DNA from: CAZVJA01 sp964626885
GTDB lineage: Bacteria > Planctomycetota > Planctomycetia > Planctomycetales > Planctomycetaceae
Reading direction: 5' to 3'
Assembly: GCA_964626885.1 (NCBI GenBank)
Contig: CAZVJA010000011.1
Location: 1-50,501 of the forward strand
DNA: 50,501 nt
Positions within the stretch are counted from its first letter, which is position 1; every line of letters begins with the position of its first letter. Positions 1 through 8,517 of this stretch are shown one piece after another. The notes beneath the pieces are model-generated. The model saw only the letters and a program-made list of their open reading frames with translations. It made no database searches and had not been told where the DNA came from. The position numbers were made by a program, and so were the translations under genes.

Positions 1-232
1 GCACCTGTTCGACGACGCGGTCTGCTTCGGCTTTCGATTTGACATCCGCCTGAAACGCGATCGCTTCATGCTGATCAAGTGCAAGGTCGGAAACCAGCTG
101 ATCCGCCGCCGCTTTGTTCGAATGGTAGACGAACGCGACCTTGGCCCCCTCCTTCGCGAGTGCCCAGACGATGGCCTTCCCGATACCGCGGCTTCCTCCA
201 GTGACGAGTGCCGTCTTCCCCGCAAGCCTCAT
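1..232 (-). CDS. fabG: 3-oxoacyl-ACP reductase FabG (SDR family), N-terminal part only
   Basis: The gene runs off the left edge, so only about the first 77 residues are visible. They begin MRLAGKTALVTGGSRGIGKA, which is the Rossmann nucleotide-binding start of a short-chain dehydrogenase with the TGxxxGIG motif at about residues 11-18. An FVYHSN segment follows where NADP-preferring members bind the cofactor, then a conserved ADV. Known family role: NADPH-dependent reduction of 3-oxoacyl-ACP in fatty-acid elongation, in the cytoplasm. It lies 84 bp downstream of a FabZ-like dehydratase on the same strand, so the two probably form a fatty-acid operon. The catalytic Ser-Tyr-Lys residues lie outside the window, so another SDR oxidoreductase is possible. 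The ATG at 230-232 is chosen because the Rossmann strand begins directly after it. Confidence 0.85.
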   Translation of the reverse strand, partial: MRLAGKTALVTGGSRGIGKAIVWALAKEGAKVAFVYHSNKAAADQLVSDLALDQHEAIAFQADVKSKAEADRVVEQV

Positions 233-316
233 TGGTTTTCTTCGTCCCTTCTCACTCAATCTTCGTGGCGCCGACGCGCATCACTCGGTAAAAGTAATTG
301 TGGCTATCTGTTACGA

Positions 317-817
317 TCAGGAAGCAGTCAGCGATGCCTGTTCCGATTGCGGCGTCCAAAGCTGAGCAAATAGTTTTTTGAGCGACTCGACCCGCAAGCG
401 GTCCGACACTTCCAGATTCGGGTTGTTGTCACGCAGGTTGAATTGCTCGAGGGTCAGTCGAACGGAAACAGCAGAAGTGCCGTCCACCGTGCCGCTTCCT
501 TTGAATTCCCATTGCCGCTCGTCCCGTTCATGCACCGTGGCGGAAACGATCAGCATTTTTCCAGGAGAGACAAAATTGTTAAACCGCAGTCCACGGGCCT
601 GTTTTAGCAGGATGGTGCTGTAGCGGAAGTCTTCCGTATGGCGCATCAACCACGCCCCCGCCTGCACCAGCGACTCCAGCATCAGCACTCCCGGCATGAC
701 GGGGAAACCGGGAAAGTGATCCGACAGGTATTCCTCCGCCAATGTCAAATTCTTGACAGCGGTAACCGAGGTACCCGGTTCGAGGGACGTAATCCTATCG
801 ACCAGCGAAAAACGCAT
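317..817 (-). CDS. 3-hydroxyacyl-ACP dehydratase, FabZ/FabA-like hot-dog protein
   Basis: A 166-residue hot-dog fold protein. The diagnostic motif HFPGFPVMPGVLMLESLVQ is present; His34 and Glu48 match the catalytic His and Glu of FabZ-type dehydratases, which remove water from 3-hydroxyacyl-ACP in fatty-acid synthesis. The start at 815-817 gives MRFSLVDRI, the usual FabZ opening. A longer open frame extends 40 codons upstream, but those residues look non-coding. The protein is slightly longer than a typical FabZ (about 145 residues), with a polar C-terminal tail from about residue 135. The next gene downstream is fabG, consistent with consecutive steps of one elongation cycle. Some planctomycete FabZ-like paralogues may act on specialised lipids; the sequence does not settle this. 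Confidence 0.85.
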   Translation of the reverse strand: MRFSLVDRITSLEPGTSVTAVKNLTLAEEYLSDHFPGFPVMPGVLMLESLVQAGAWLMRHTEDFRYSTILLKQARGLRFNNFVSPGKMLIVSATVHERDERQWEFKGSGTVDGTSAVSVRLTLEQFNLRDNNPNLEVSDRLRVESLKKLFAQLWTPQSEQASLTAS

Positions 818-1181
818 GGGAGATGCCGATTTGGAAGGCGAGAACTTTCGAGAAGGACGAAAGCAGGTCAGTATAGTGATGGCTCCCCGGGGACTCAACC
901 CATCCTCAACTATCGGCAGCCACCAGTTGGAATGCAACTCATTGGTGGGTATTAGTTTGTTGCGTAGCAGGGGGGCTGCGGCGTAGCCCCTTGAGCACCC
1001 GAACAGTATACGATCTCGCGCCTTCCCGGATTGGGAACTGGGAAGGGTCGGGGGCTGTAGCGGTTTTTCCCAAAGTAAGGACTTACGACCCGTCGATCTA
1101 TACTAAAGGGCCATACCCAGGTTCGGGGGATTGGTCTCCCTGCGCGACGGTCACCCTTTGTCGGTTCCGTATTCAAAACCC
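818..1181. other. Divergent intergenic region between the fabZ-like gene and the fliN-like gene
   Basis: This 364-bp stretch separates two divergently transcribed genes and should hold promoters for both. The clearest structure is a hairpin at 972-990 (6-bp arms ggggct and agcccc, 7-nt loop) with no following T-run. I see no convincing -35/-10 pair, no RNA gene and no ORF with a ribosome-binding site. A run of G and C blocks around 1030-1140 is unexplained. Confidence 0.4.
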
Positions 1182-2240
1182 ATGACAGCGTTCACCCCAG
1201 ACCAAATTGAAGCCGTCATTTCCACATGTCGCGAAAATATCGCGGCTGTTGCGGAATCGCTCAACCAGTGCTTCGACACGAAAAATCGGCTGGAATTGGG
1301 GAAGGAAAGCTCCTGGTCCCCCGAGGCAGATTCCGCGGGGTTTGCTGGGCCCGGGCTGGTCGTCACCATTGGTGTCGGGGATGAGGCGCTGGCGGTTTTG
1401 ATACCCGCTTCGCTTCCGCTTCCTGGCTGGTATACCAAGCCGGGCGACAGCGAGAATGCGCGGCTGCAGACGCTGCCGATGGAATGGTCGATGAACATTC
1501 TTCCGGCCGACATGGAGGCCGGGCGTGCTGCGAGTGTCGACGTCGCCGATCTCTGGCAAGCTTTGAAGGATTCGGCTCCCTCCGATACAGCCCGGATGGC
1601 GGAGTTGCTCGTCTTTCCCGCTGAAGGGAATTCCGGCGCGGGAGCATCAAGTTCGCCGGCAGCACCGGCCGCAACCGCGTCTGGAGCCACATCCGACACG
1701 AAATCCGAGGCAACCCCTGAGAAAACGTCGGAGACACTCGCCGCGGATGCGACAGCTGGGGAAAAGTCGGAGGCAACTCCTGCAGACGCCGGCACGGTGG
1801 CTTCCTCAGCCGGACCGGCTCCCATCGCCAGATTGCTGATGGTTTGGCCGGTCACGAAACCGATGTTCGAGAAACCGGCTGGCGCAAAAACATCCGATAA
1901 CGCGGCAAGTGCCAAGGGTGAAAACTCATCGGCAGCGGGTGCGGGGACACCTGGACCTCCCGGACCGGTCAATGAGTTTCGAAAACGAGCCCAGCGCGTC
2001 TTTCAGCTACCAGTAATTGTGAGCGTTCGATTAGCGGAGAAGCGAATTGAAATGGGGCAACTCCTCTCGATCACGCCGGGGTCGTTGATCACATTCAATA
2101 AATCTTGCGAGGAACTGCTCGATCTGTATGTGAACAACCGCAAGTATTGTCGCGGTGAGGCGGTGAAGATCGGCGAAAAGTTCGGCATCAAGATCAACGC
2201 AGTCGGCGTGGTGGATGTTCGCGAAGAACGCGTGCTGTAG
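1182..2240 (+). CDS. FliM/FliN (SpoA) family protein with Ala/Ser-rich linker
   Basis: A 352-residue protein in three parts. Residues 1-150 form a folded N-terminal region I do not recognise with confidence. Residues about 150-270 are a low-complexity linker rich in Ala, Ser, Thr, Glu and Pro. Residues about 273-350 are a SpoA/FliN C-terminal domain, with segments such as VSVRLAEKRIEMGQLLSI, PGSLITFNKSCEE and GEAVKIGEKFGIKI. In flagellar motors this domain builds the switch complex C-ring; in type III secretion it builds the sorting platform. No other flagellar or secretion gene is nearby. The start is the ATG at 1182 because the 17 codons upstream in the same frame look non-coding. Motor switch protein is the likeliest role, but the orphan context leaves it open. 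Confidence 0.75.
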   Translation: MTAFTPDQIEAVISTCRENIAAVAESLNQCFDTKNRLELGKESSWSPEADSAGFAGPGLVVTIGVGDEALAVLIPASLPLPGWYTKPGDSENARLQTLPMEWSMNILPADMEAGRAASVDVADLWQALKDSAPSDTARMAELLVFPAEGNSGAGASSSPAAPAATASGATSDTKSEATPEKTSETLAADATAGEKSEATPADAGTVASSAGPAPIARLLMVWPVTKPMFEKPAGAKTSDNAASAKGENSSAAGAGTPGPPGPVNEFRKRAQRVFQLPVIVSVRLAEKRIEMGQLLSITPGSLITFNKSCEELLDLYVNNRKYCRGEAVKIGEKFGIKINAVGVVDVREERVL

Positions 2241-2429
2241 AGAGAGAGCGTTCAACGATAAGCGGACAGCTTTCAGCTTGTGTGGCTGAACGACCTCCGT
2301 CCATCTTCCATCCTGCTTGTCACCTCCCCCACTGGCCGACCCGTTCCCCGACTGCTAGCATGAAGGAAGTGCTATTTTGTCCCAAATTGCGGGACGATTT
2401 CCTTCGCGCGGCAGCCTGCGGGCAAGACG

Positions 2430-3020
2430 ATGATCTTCGTTCTCGATAATTACGATTCCTTCACCTACAACCTGGTGCAACGGTTGGGGGAGCTCGACCC
2501 GCGGCTCGATATCCACGTGGCGCGGAATGACCAGACGAGCCTGGACGAGATTGAATCCCTCGCGCCGGAGCGAATCATCATTTCTCCCGGGCCATGCACC
2601 CCTGCGGAGGCCGGCCTTTCGAATGAGGTTATCGCCCGGTTTGGTCCGCGCGTTCCCCTGCTCGGGGTTTGTCTCGGGCATCAGTGCATTAGTGCCGTGT
2701 TCGGGGCAAAGGTCGTGCGGGCCGATCGACTGATGCATGGCAAGGTCTCGCTGGTCTATCATGACGAACGCGGTGTTTTCGCGGGGATGCCAAGTCCGTT
2801 TCAGGCGACGCGATATCACAGCCTCGTCGTTCCGGAAGGAACCCTTCCCGACGAACTCGAAGCATGTGCCTGGACGCGTGACGCCGACCATCCGCCGGAA
2901 GTCATGGCGGTGCGGCACACGAAGTACCCAATCCACGGCGTGCAGTTTCATCCGGAAAGCTTTCTGACCCAGGACGGTATCAAGCTGCTGCGCAACTTTC
3001 TCGAACTTCCGGCCGCGTGA
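2430..3020 (+). CDS. trpG: Glutamine amidotransferase subunit of anthranilate/aminodeoxychorismate synthase (TrpG/PabA)
   Basis: A 196-residue class I glutamine amidotransferase of normal length for TrpG/PabA. It starts MIFVLDNYDSFTYNLVQ, the signature of this family. The nucleophile is Cys81 in GVCLGHQ, and the catalytic pair is His174 and Glu176 in QFHPES. The LMHGK segment near residue 101 also matches. It hydrolyses glutamine and passes ammonia to the chorismate-binding partner subunit, for tryptophan or folate synthesis; many bacteria use one such subunit for both. The partner TrpE/PabB is not in the window. The stop codon overlaps the moeA start (TGATG), so the two genes are probably translated together although the pathways differ. 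Confidence 0.9.
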   Translation: MIFVLDNYDSFTYNLVQRLGELDPRLDIHVARNDQTSLDEIESLAPERIIISPGPCTPAEAGLSNEVIARFGPRVPLLGVCLGHQCISAVFGAKVVRADRLMHGKVSLVYHDERGVFAGMPSPFQATRYHSLVVPEGTLPDELEACAWTRDADHPPEVMAVRHTKYPIHGVQFHPESFLTQDGIKLLRNFLELPAA

Positions 3021-4258
3021 TGTTCACCGTTTCCGAAGCCTTCGCCGTCCTGCTCCGTGAAGTGACACCGGCCGCGCCGGCCCGTTCGGAGTTGTCCCAG
3101 GCGCTGGGACTCGTGCTTGCCGAGGAAGTGCATTGCGATTTCGACAGTCCACCGTTCGACAAGTCACTGATGGATGGCTATGCGGTCCGTTCGACCGATA
3201 CCGCCGATCCCGAATTGACGGCGTTGCGGGTGATCGAGGAAATCGGTGCGGGTAGCGTTCCCCTCAAAACCGTCGGGCGCGGCGAAGCGATCCGCATCAT
3301 GACAGGCGCCCCCGTGCCGGCTGGTGCCGATGTCGTTATCCCGATCGAAAATGTCGACTTCGACGAATCCACGAACTCGATTCGTCTCCGCTCCGGTCCG
3401 GTCAACCCGAATGAAAATATCATTGCGCGCGGCACCAACAAGCGCGCGGGGGAGCTGGTCCTTCCGGCGGGGCGGCTCCTTCGACCCCAGGAACTTGGCG
3501 CGCTGGCGGAAGTAGGGAAGCATTCGCTCCTGGTCCGACCCGCACCGCGCGTCGCGGTCCTGGCCACCGGCGACGAACTCGTGACGATCGCGGAGACACC
3601 CGGACCTGGGCAGATCCGCAATTCCAATGAAACCATGCTCTGTGCCCAGGTTCGCCGGGCGGGTGCGGAACCGGTGCCACTTGGTATTGCCCGGGACGAG
3701 CGCTCTCATTTGAAGGAGCGAATTGCGGCCGGTCTCGCATGCGACATGCTGATTCTTTCCGGAGGGGTTTCGGCGGGAAAGCGGGATCTGGTCCCCTCGG
3801 AGCTGGCGGCAGCGGGGGTGCGGCAGGTCTTTCATAAGGTCGATCTCAAACCGGGGAAGCCGATCTGGTTCGGCGTACTTGATGCACCGGAAGGTAAGGC
3901 TGAAGCGGGGGGAACTCGCCGGCTGGTCTTCGGCCTGCCGGGAAACCCGGTGAGCAGCCTGGTCTGCTTCGAGCTGTTTGTCCGGACCGCCATTCGCCGG
4001 TGGATGGGGATCGAGCCCGCGGAGCCCCAGCCGATCCGGGCCCGTCTGACAAAAGTGCATGTTGCCCGAGGAGAGCGTCCGACTTACAATCCCGCCCGCT
4101 TGGATTGGACCACGGACGGCCCGGTCGTCACCCCGGTCCCTTGGCATGGCTCGTCGGACTTGCAGGCAACCATCGACGCGAACGCAATGGCGTTCATTCC
4201 TCCGGGGGAGCGGATTTGGGACACGGGGGACGTCGTGGACGTCTATGTCTGGGACTGA
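3020..4258 (+). CDS. moeA: Molybdopterin molybdenumtransferase MoeA
   Basis: A 412-residue protein of typical MoeA length. Recognisable pieces include FDKSLMDGYAVR near the N-terminus, MTGAPVPAGAD, the RNSNE segment, the MoaB-like motif LSGGVSAGKRD, then KPGKPIWFG and GLPGNPVSS. MoeA inserts molybdate into adenylylated molybdopterin, the last step of Mo-cofactor synthesis, in the cytoplasm. The ATG at 3020 overlaps the trpG stop by one base; a GTG directly before it at 3017 is an alternative start. The gene matters to this window because a molybdenum hydroxylase with its own MoaD-like gene lies 24 kb downstream. Confidence 0.95.
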   Translation: MFTVSEAFAVLLREVTPAAPARSELSQALGLVLAEEVHCDFDSPPFDKSLMDGYAVRSTDTADPELTALRVIEEIGAGSVPLKTVGRGEAIRIMTGAPVPAGADVVIPIENVDFDESTNSIRLRSGPVNPNENIIARGTNKRAGELVLPAGRLLRPQELGALAEVGKHSLLVRPAPRVAVLATGDELVTIAETPGPGQIRNSNETMLCAQVRRAGAEPVPLGIARDERSHLKERIAAGLACDMLILSGGVSAGKRDLVPSELAAAGVRQVFHKVDLKPGKPIWFGVLDAPEGKAEAGGTRRLVFGLPGNPVSSLVCFELFVRTAIRRWMGIEPAEPQPIRARLTKVHVARGERPTYNPARLDWTTDGPVVTPVPWHGSSDLQATIDANAMAFIPPGERIWDTGDVVDVYVWD

Positions 4259-4287
4259 ATCGGTTCGTTTCCACGGATGGAACTCGC

Positions 4288-6159
4288 ATGGCCACACAAG
4301 TGATGTCTCCGCGACCTGAAACCGTACGAATGAAGAACGAACCTACGGTCCGGTCGATTATCGACGCTGCCCGTTCGCGGCCACAAACCACTCCCGGGCG
4401 CGGAGCGTGGACGCTTTCGTTCGTGACGGGGGCGTTACTCTGGGGAGCCTTCACACCGCTCGACTGGGGACCGCTCGGCTGGATTTCGCTCGTTCCCCTG
4501 ATTCTGCTCGTACGACCCGAGCACCGCGCGAGAAAACTGTATCTCGCGATATACACGGCGGGATTCGCGTGGGCGCTGGCGACGCTCCAATGGATGCGTC
4601 TTGGTGACCCGGCGATGTACTACGCCTGGGTGGCCTTATCACTGTACGTCGCGGTCTATTTTCCGCTCTTCGTCGGCCTTGCACGAGTCGCAGTCCATCG
4701 GTTCGCTGTGCCATTGGTGCTGGCGGTTCCCGTCGTTTGGGTCGGCCTCGAATACTTGCGTGCGTACGTCATCACAGGATTCTCCTGGTATTACCTGGGA
4801 CACACGCAGTACCGCTGGGTTGAGCTGATTCAAATCAGCGATCTCGTCGGAGCCTACGGTGTGAGCTTTCTTGTCGCGGCCGCCAATGCCTGCATTGCGG
4901 GGCTGATTCCCGAAAGCTTCCTGGTGAAATTGCAGTTAATTCGCACGAATCCTTCCGTTGTGGAGAGCGTCGATGCGATTCCCCCAATATCGGTGCGGCG
5001 AAATTGGGCACCAGTCGCGTTCTGCCTGGTGCTCTTCGCGGCGGTACTGGCGTATGGCTACGTTCGACGAGCACAGGCGGAATTTCACGAAGGTCCGCGG
5101 ATTGCGCTCGTGCAGGCGAACTTTCCCACCGAGGTCAAGCACGACCCGCTCGAATCACAGCGAATCTTTAACCAGCATTACGATCTCACCGGTCTGGCGG
5201 TTCGCGAGCAGCCCGATTTGATCGTCTGGCCGGAAACGATGTACCGCGCCCCGCTCCTGGTTCGTCCTCCCGAGATGACGGAGACCGATCTGTTGCGGTC
5301 CACGCCATTCATCACCGCCGAGAATTGGCAAAAATCCAATGTGCCGGAGGCGCTGATGCGGCTCAGCCAGCAGGTTGGAGCACCGATGATTTTCGGCGTC
5401 GATACGATCGAGGCGGTTCCCGATTCGTTCCGGCATTTCAATTCGGCGGCGTTCATCCGACCCGACGCGGGGCTCGTCGCACGCTACGATAAGCTGCACC
5501 CGGTGATGTTCGGCGAGTACGTACCGCTCCGAGACACGTTTCCGTGGCTGGCGAACTTCGCGCCGTTTCCTCCCGAATTCGGACTCACGCCGGGGGATGG
5601 AAGCGTGGTATTTCAACAAAAAGAATGGCGATACGCGCCGATCATCTGCTTTGAAGACACCGTGCCGCACCTGGTTCGAGAAATCGTCCACGCCGCTGGC
5701 GACGGACAGGATGGACGCCGCCCAGTCGATTGTCTCGTCAATCTCACCAACGACGGCTGGTTTCATGGGTCAAGTGAACTCGATCAGCATCTCATAACGG
5801 CGGCCTTTCGGTGCGTGGAATGCCGGGTGCCGATGGTTCGTGCGGTGAACACTGGAATTTCGGCGGTCATCGACGGCGACGGTGTGGTTATCGATCCCGA
5901 CGCGCTTTTAGTCGTCGAGACCAGCGCACAAGGGGAAATCCAGCCGCGCGACGTCAAAACGATGCGAGATCCGGCTACGGGCCGCTGGCGGAAAGAGGTC
6001 GATGCCGTGGTCATCGATGCCGTTCCGCTCGACAATCGGACCAGCCTGTATGTCGCGACGGGGGATTGGTTCGCCGGAACCTGCGGTTTTGCGGCGGTTT
6101 CTCTGCTCCTCTCGGGGCTGATTCCGCGGCGACAAAAGCCGGTGGCGAAAGTGGCGTGA
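4288..6159 (+). CDS. lnt: Apolipoprotein N-acyltransferase Lnt
   Basis: A 623-residue membrane enzyme. The first 40 residues are polar, followed by an N-terminal block of hydrophobic helices to about residue 270 (for example WGPLGWISLVPLILLV) and a nitrilase-like periplasmic domain. The expected catalytic triad is present: Glu316 in VWPETMY, Lys402 in YDKLHP and Cys454 in IICFEDTVP. Lnt adds the third acyl chain to the N-terminal cysteine of lipoproteins at the inner membrane. It is longer than E. coli Lnt (about 510 residues) because of the N-terminal tail and a loop around residues 220-260. The start is uncertain: ATGs at 4303 and 4330 are alternatives, and I chose the first that follows the moeA stop. 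It sits 29 bp after moeA and 30 bp before obg. Confidence 0.9.
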   Translation: MATQVMSPRPETVRMKNEPTVRSIIDAARSRPQTTPGRGAWTLSFVTGALLWGAFTPLDWGPLGWISLVPLILLVRPEHRARKLYLAIYTAGFAWALATLQWMRLGDPAMYYAWVALSLYVAVYFPLFVGLARVAVHRFAVPLVLAVPVVWVGLEYLRAYVITGFSWYYLGHTQYRWVELIQISDLVGAYGVSFLVAAANACIAGLIPESFLVKLQLIRTNPSVVESVDAIPPISVRRNWAPVAFCLVLFAAVLAYGYVRRAQAEFHEGPRIALVQANFPTEVKHDPLESQRIFNQHYDLTGLAVREQPDLIVWPETMYRAPLLVRPPEMTETDLLRSTPFITAENWQKSNVPEALMRLSQQVGAPMIFGVDTIEAVPDSFRHFNSAAFIRPDAGLVARYDKLHPVMFGEYVPLRDTFPWLANFAPFPPEFGLTPGDGSVVFQQKEWRYAPIICFEDTVPHLVREIVHAAGDGQDGRRPVDCLVNLTNDGWFHGSSELDQHLITAAFRCVECRVPMVRAVNTGISAVIDGDGVVIDPDALLVVETSAQGEIQPRDVKTMRDPATGRWRKEVDAVVIDAVPLDNRTSLYVATGDWFAGTCGFAAVSLLLSGLIPRRQKPVAKVA

Positions 6160-6189
6160 CTTCACCGGCAATCCCGTCATAATTGAGGG

Positions 6190-7206
6190 ATGTTCGTCGA
6201 TCGCGTCACTATCTACTGCAAGGCCGGGGACGGCGGTTCCGGCTGCGCCAGCTTTCGTCGCGAAGCCCACGTGCCGCGCGGCGGTCCCGACGGCGGGGAC
6301 GGCGGGCGCGGCGGGGATGTCGTCATCAAGGCGGCCGTCAACATCGGCAGCCTGACAAACCTCGTCGGCCACAAGCATTGGCATGCCGAATCGGGAGGGC
6401 ATGGTGAGGGACAGCTCCGCACCGGACGTGGCGGTGAAGACGCCCTGATTCTCGTGCCGCCCGGAACATTGGTGATCGACGAGGCGAATGGAGACGTCCT
6501 CAAAGATCTCTCGAATGACGGCGACACGCTGATCGTTGCGCGTGGAGGCAAAGGGGGACGCGGCAACAAGCATTTTGCGAGCGCGACGCATCAGGCGCCG
6601 CGCGAGTTTGAACCGGGTGAGCTGGGACAGGAACGAACCGTCACGCTCGAACTCAAGCTGATCGCCGACGTCGGACTGATCGGCAAACCAAACGCCGGCA
6701 AATCGACGCTCCTCAGCCGGCTCTCCCGCGCGCATCCCGAAATCGCCGATTACCCTTTCACAACCAAATACCCCAACCTCGGTCTTGTGCGGGTCGGTTA
6801 CGAACAGCAATTCGTCATGGCGGATATTCCAGGATTGATCGAAGGGGCGCACACCGGGCATGGACTCGGCCACGAGTTTCTCAAGCATGTCGAGCGCACC
6901 AAGATTCTCGTACATCTCGTCGAGCCGCAACCGGTTGATGGCTCTGATCCGATCGAGAACTACCGCGCGATTCGGGAAGAGTTGCGGCTCTACGACGCGA
7001 AGCTGGCGGAACGGCCGGAGATTGTCGTCGTAAGCAAGGCGGAACTTCCGGACACTGAGACGGTCGCGGAACTGCTCGAGGAGACATTGGGACGCCCCGT
7101 GCTTCGCCTTTCGGCCGTGACCGGCAAGAATCTTCGCACGCTCGTCGACATGATTTTCGGGCTGTTGCGCGAGAGGGACGAAGTCGCGGGAACACCATCC
7201 CGCTAA
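6190..7206 (+). CDS. obg: GTPase Obg (CgtA)
   Basis: A 338-residue Obg GTPase. The N-terminal Gly-rich Obg fold is clear (FVDRVTIYCKAGDGGSGC, then repeated GG motifs to about residue 155). The G domain carries the P-loop GKPNAGKST and the G3 motif DIPGLIEGA. There is no C-terminal OCT domain, as in many short Obg proteins. Obg binds the 50S ribosomal subunit and links ribosome assembly to growth state. One oddity: where the G4 motif NKxD should be, the protein has SKAE (in VVVSKAELP), so both the Asn and the Asp that read guanine are substituted. The gene ends 36 bp before the end of a convergent minus-strand gene. Confidence 0.95.
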   Translation: MFVDRVTIYCKAGDGGSGCASFRREAHVPRGGPDGGDGGRGGDVVIKAAVNIGSLTNLVGHKHWHAESGGHGEGQLRTGRGGEDALILVPPGTLVIDEANGDVLKDLSNDGDTLIVARGGKGGRGNKHFASATHQAPREFEPGELGQERTVTLELKLIADVGLIGKPNAGKSTLLSRLSRAHPEIADYPFTTKYPNLGLVRVGYEQQFVMADIPGLIEGAHTGHGLGHEFLKHVERTKILVHLVEPQPVDGSDPIENYRAIREELRLYDAKLAERPEIVVVSKAELPDTETVAELLEETLGRPVLRLSAVTGKNLRTLVDMIFGLLRERDEVAGTPSR

Positions 7207-7241
7207 CTGATTACCGACAAACGACTCGCCTACTCGGCAAT

Positions 7242-8435
7242 CTATCGCTGATAAATCGGCAGCAGCTGATAGGGGGGCGTCAGCGTGAGAACGGTAAGTG
7301 CGGTGGAATAGAGCTGCCCGTACTTGCGGTCGTTGCCGTTCGACTCCGCTTCCCAGGAGCCGTCGCTGCGCTGGTTTTCGGTCAGCACGTCGAGCAGATC
7401 GGGGAAGAAGCGAAACCAGTAGTCCCCGCCAAGTTGAAACATTGCCTGGCTGCAATAGAACGCGCTGTAGTGGTAGCGATCTTCGCCGTGTGTTCCGCCG
7501 CGGTTGTAGCGTTCAAAGCCATGCCGCAAGATGAACTCACCCGTTTCACGAGCCATGGGAGTGTTGTGTTCTCCCGCCAACGCGAGGGAAACGACCCCGG
7601 CTCCGGCCGTGCCGCGCGAGATGTACCGGTCTTCTCCCGCCAGGCCGTAGAGGAAACCTTTCGTCACCGGATCATATGAATTGTGCACGTAACGCATCGC
7701 CTCGTCGATCCATTGTTGGGGAACGTCGAACTCCGCGTTGCGCGCCGAGCGGAGGAACATCAGTTCCCAGGCGGTGACCGACATGTCCGAGTCAGTCACC
7801 CCGCGGCTCCAGCGGTTCATGTACCGCCATCCGCCGAATTCCTCGCGTCGTCTCTTGGGTCGCTGTTGTTGCTCGCGCGTCAGTTCAAGAGCTTTTTCAA
7901 TCGCGCGGCGAATTCGTTCATGCTGGTTGGACCGGGTCATGCCGTACACTTCGCCGAGCATCAGCCCCGAGATGGAGTGATTGTAGTTTCCCTCGAAATG
8001 CGCCGAGGAAACCTGTGACACTCGTTGCAGCATGATTGTGCCGTCATAGTCTTGCGTGTTGAGGACATAATCGATCGCCCGCACGAGAAGTTCGCCGTAC
8101 GGTCCTTCGTTCGGCATATGTCCCCGTGAAAGAAATGCCATGACGCACAGGCTTGTGACAGCGGGTTGCCCCGAGATATGCGTGGGAAATGAACCGTCGG
8201 AACCTTGATTCTGCGCAAGATAGACGAGTGCCCGATCGACCGCGCCGTCGAGCTTCGTCCATTGAGCGGGATTCAAAATCGGGCGTGAACCAAATCGATC
8301 GGAGAGAACGACGGCGGGGTTCGGAGCCGCGGCGCTGGAGCTGTTCTGCGGACCGGCCTGCTGGGCGATCGACACAGCAGTCAAACAACCCAACAGAGTG
8401 ATTGCAATCACGGTGCGGAAGGTCAACGGTCGCAC
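7242..8435 (-). CDS. Exported alpha/alpha-toroid repeat protein (prenyltransferase/squalene-cyclase-like repeats)
   Basis: From the GTG at 8433-8435 the protein has 397 residues and a clean Sec signal peptide (about residues 1-23, ending SIAQQ). The mature part repeats short QN/TQ-x-DGS/T motifs: QNQGSDGSF, NTQDYDGTI and ENQRSDGSW. These are typical of the alpha/alpha-barrel repeats of squalene cyclases, prenyltransferase beta subunits and TED-like domains. I see no DxDD cyclase motif, so terpene cyclisation is unlikely; a structural or binding role outside the cytoplasm is inferred. An upstream in-frame ATG at 8534 would add 33 residues, bury the signal peptide and overlap the preceding gene by 17 bp; automated annotation may choose it. 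Confidence 0.75.
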   Translation of the reverse strand: MRPLTFRTVIAITLLGCLTAVSIAQQAGPQNSSSAAAPNPAVVLSDRFGSRPILNPAQWTKLDGAVDRALVYLAQNQGSDGSFPTHISGQPAVTSLCVMAFLSRGHMPNEGPYGELLVRAIDYVLNTQDYDGTIMLQRVSQVSSAHFEGNYNHSISGLMLGEVYGMTRSNQHERIRRAIEKALELTREQQQRPKRRREEFGGWRYMNRWSRGVTDSDMSVTAWELMFLRSARNAEFDVPQQWIDEAMRYVHNSYDPVTKGFLYGLAGEDRYISRGTAGAGVVSLALAGEHNTPMARETGEFILRHGFERYNRGGTHGEDRYHYSAFYCSQAMFQLGGDYWFRFFPDLLDVLTENQRSDGSWEAESNGNDRKYGQLYSTALTVLTLTPPYQLLPIYQR

Positions 8436-8517
8436 ATCAGCCGAGTGTATCGACGCATGCAACCTTCGTCGCAGTCGGCCGATACGGAGTTGCGGAAGGT
8501 CGTTGCACCACGATGAT

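Noticed and set aside
2272..2290. Terminator after the fliN-like gene (ttcagc/gctgaa)
   Set aside because: The 6-bp stem is weak and has no T-run.
3164..4297. 377-residue minus-strand open frame
   Set aside because: It is antisense to moeA, which has all its motifs.
5908..7455. 515-residue minus-strand open frame
   Set aside because: It lies opposite lnt and obg and reflects codon bias of those genes.
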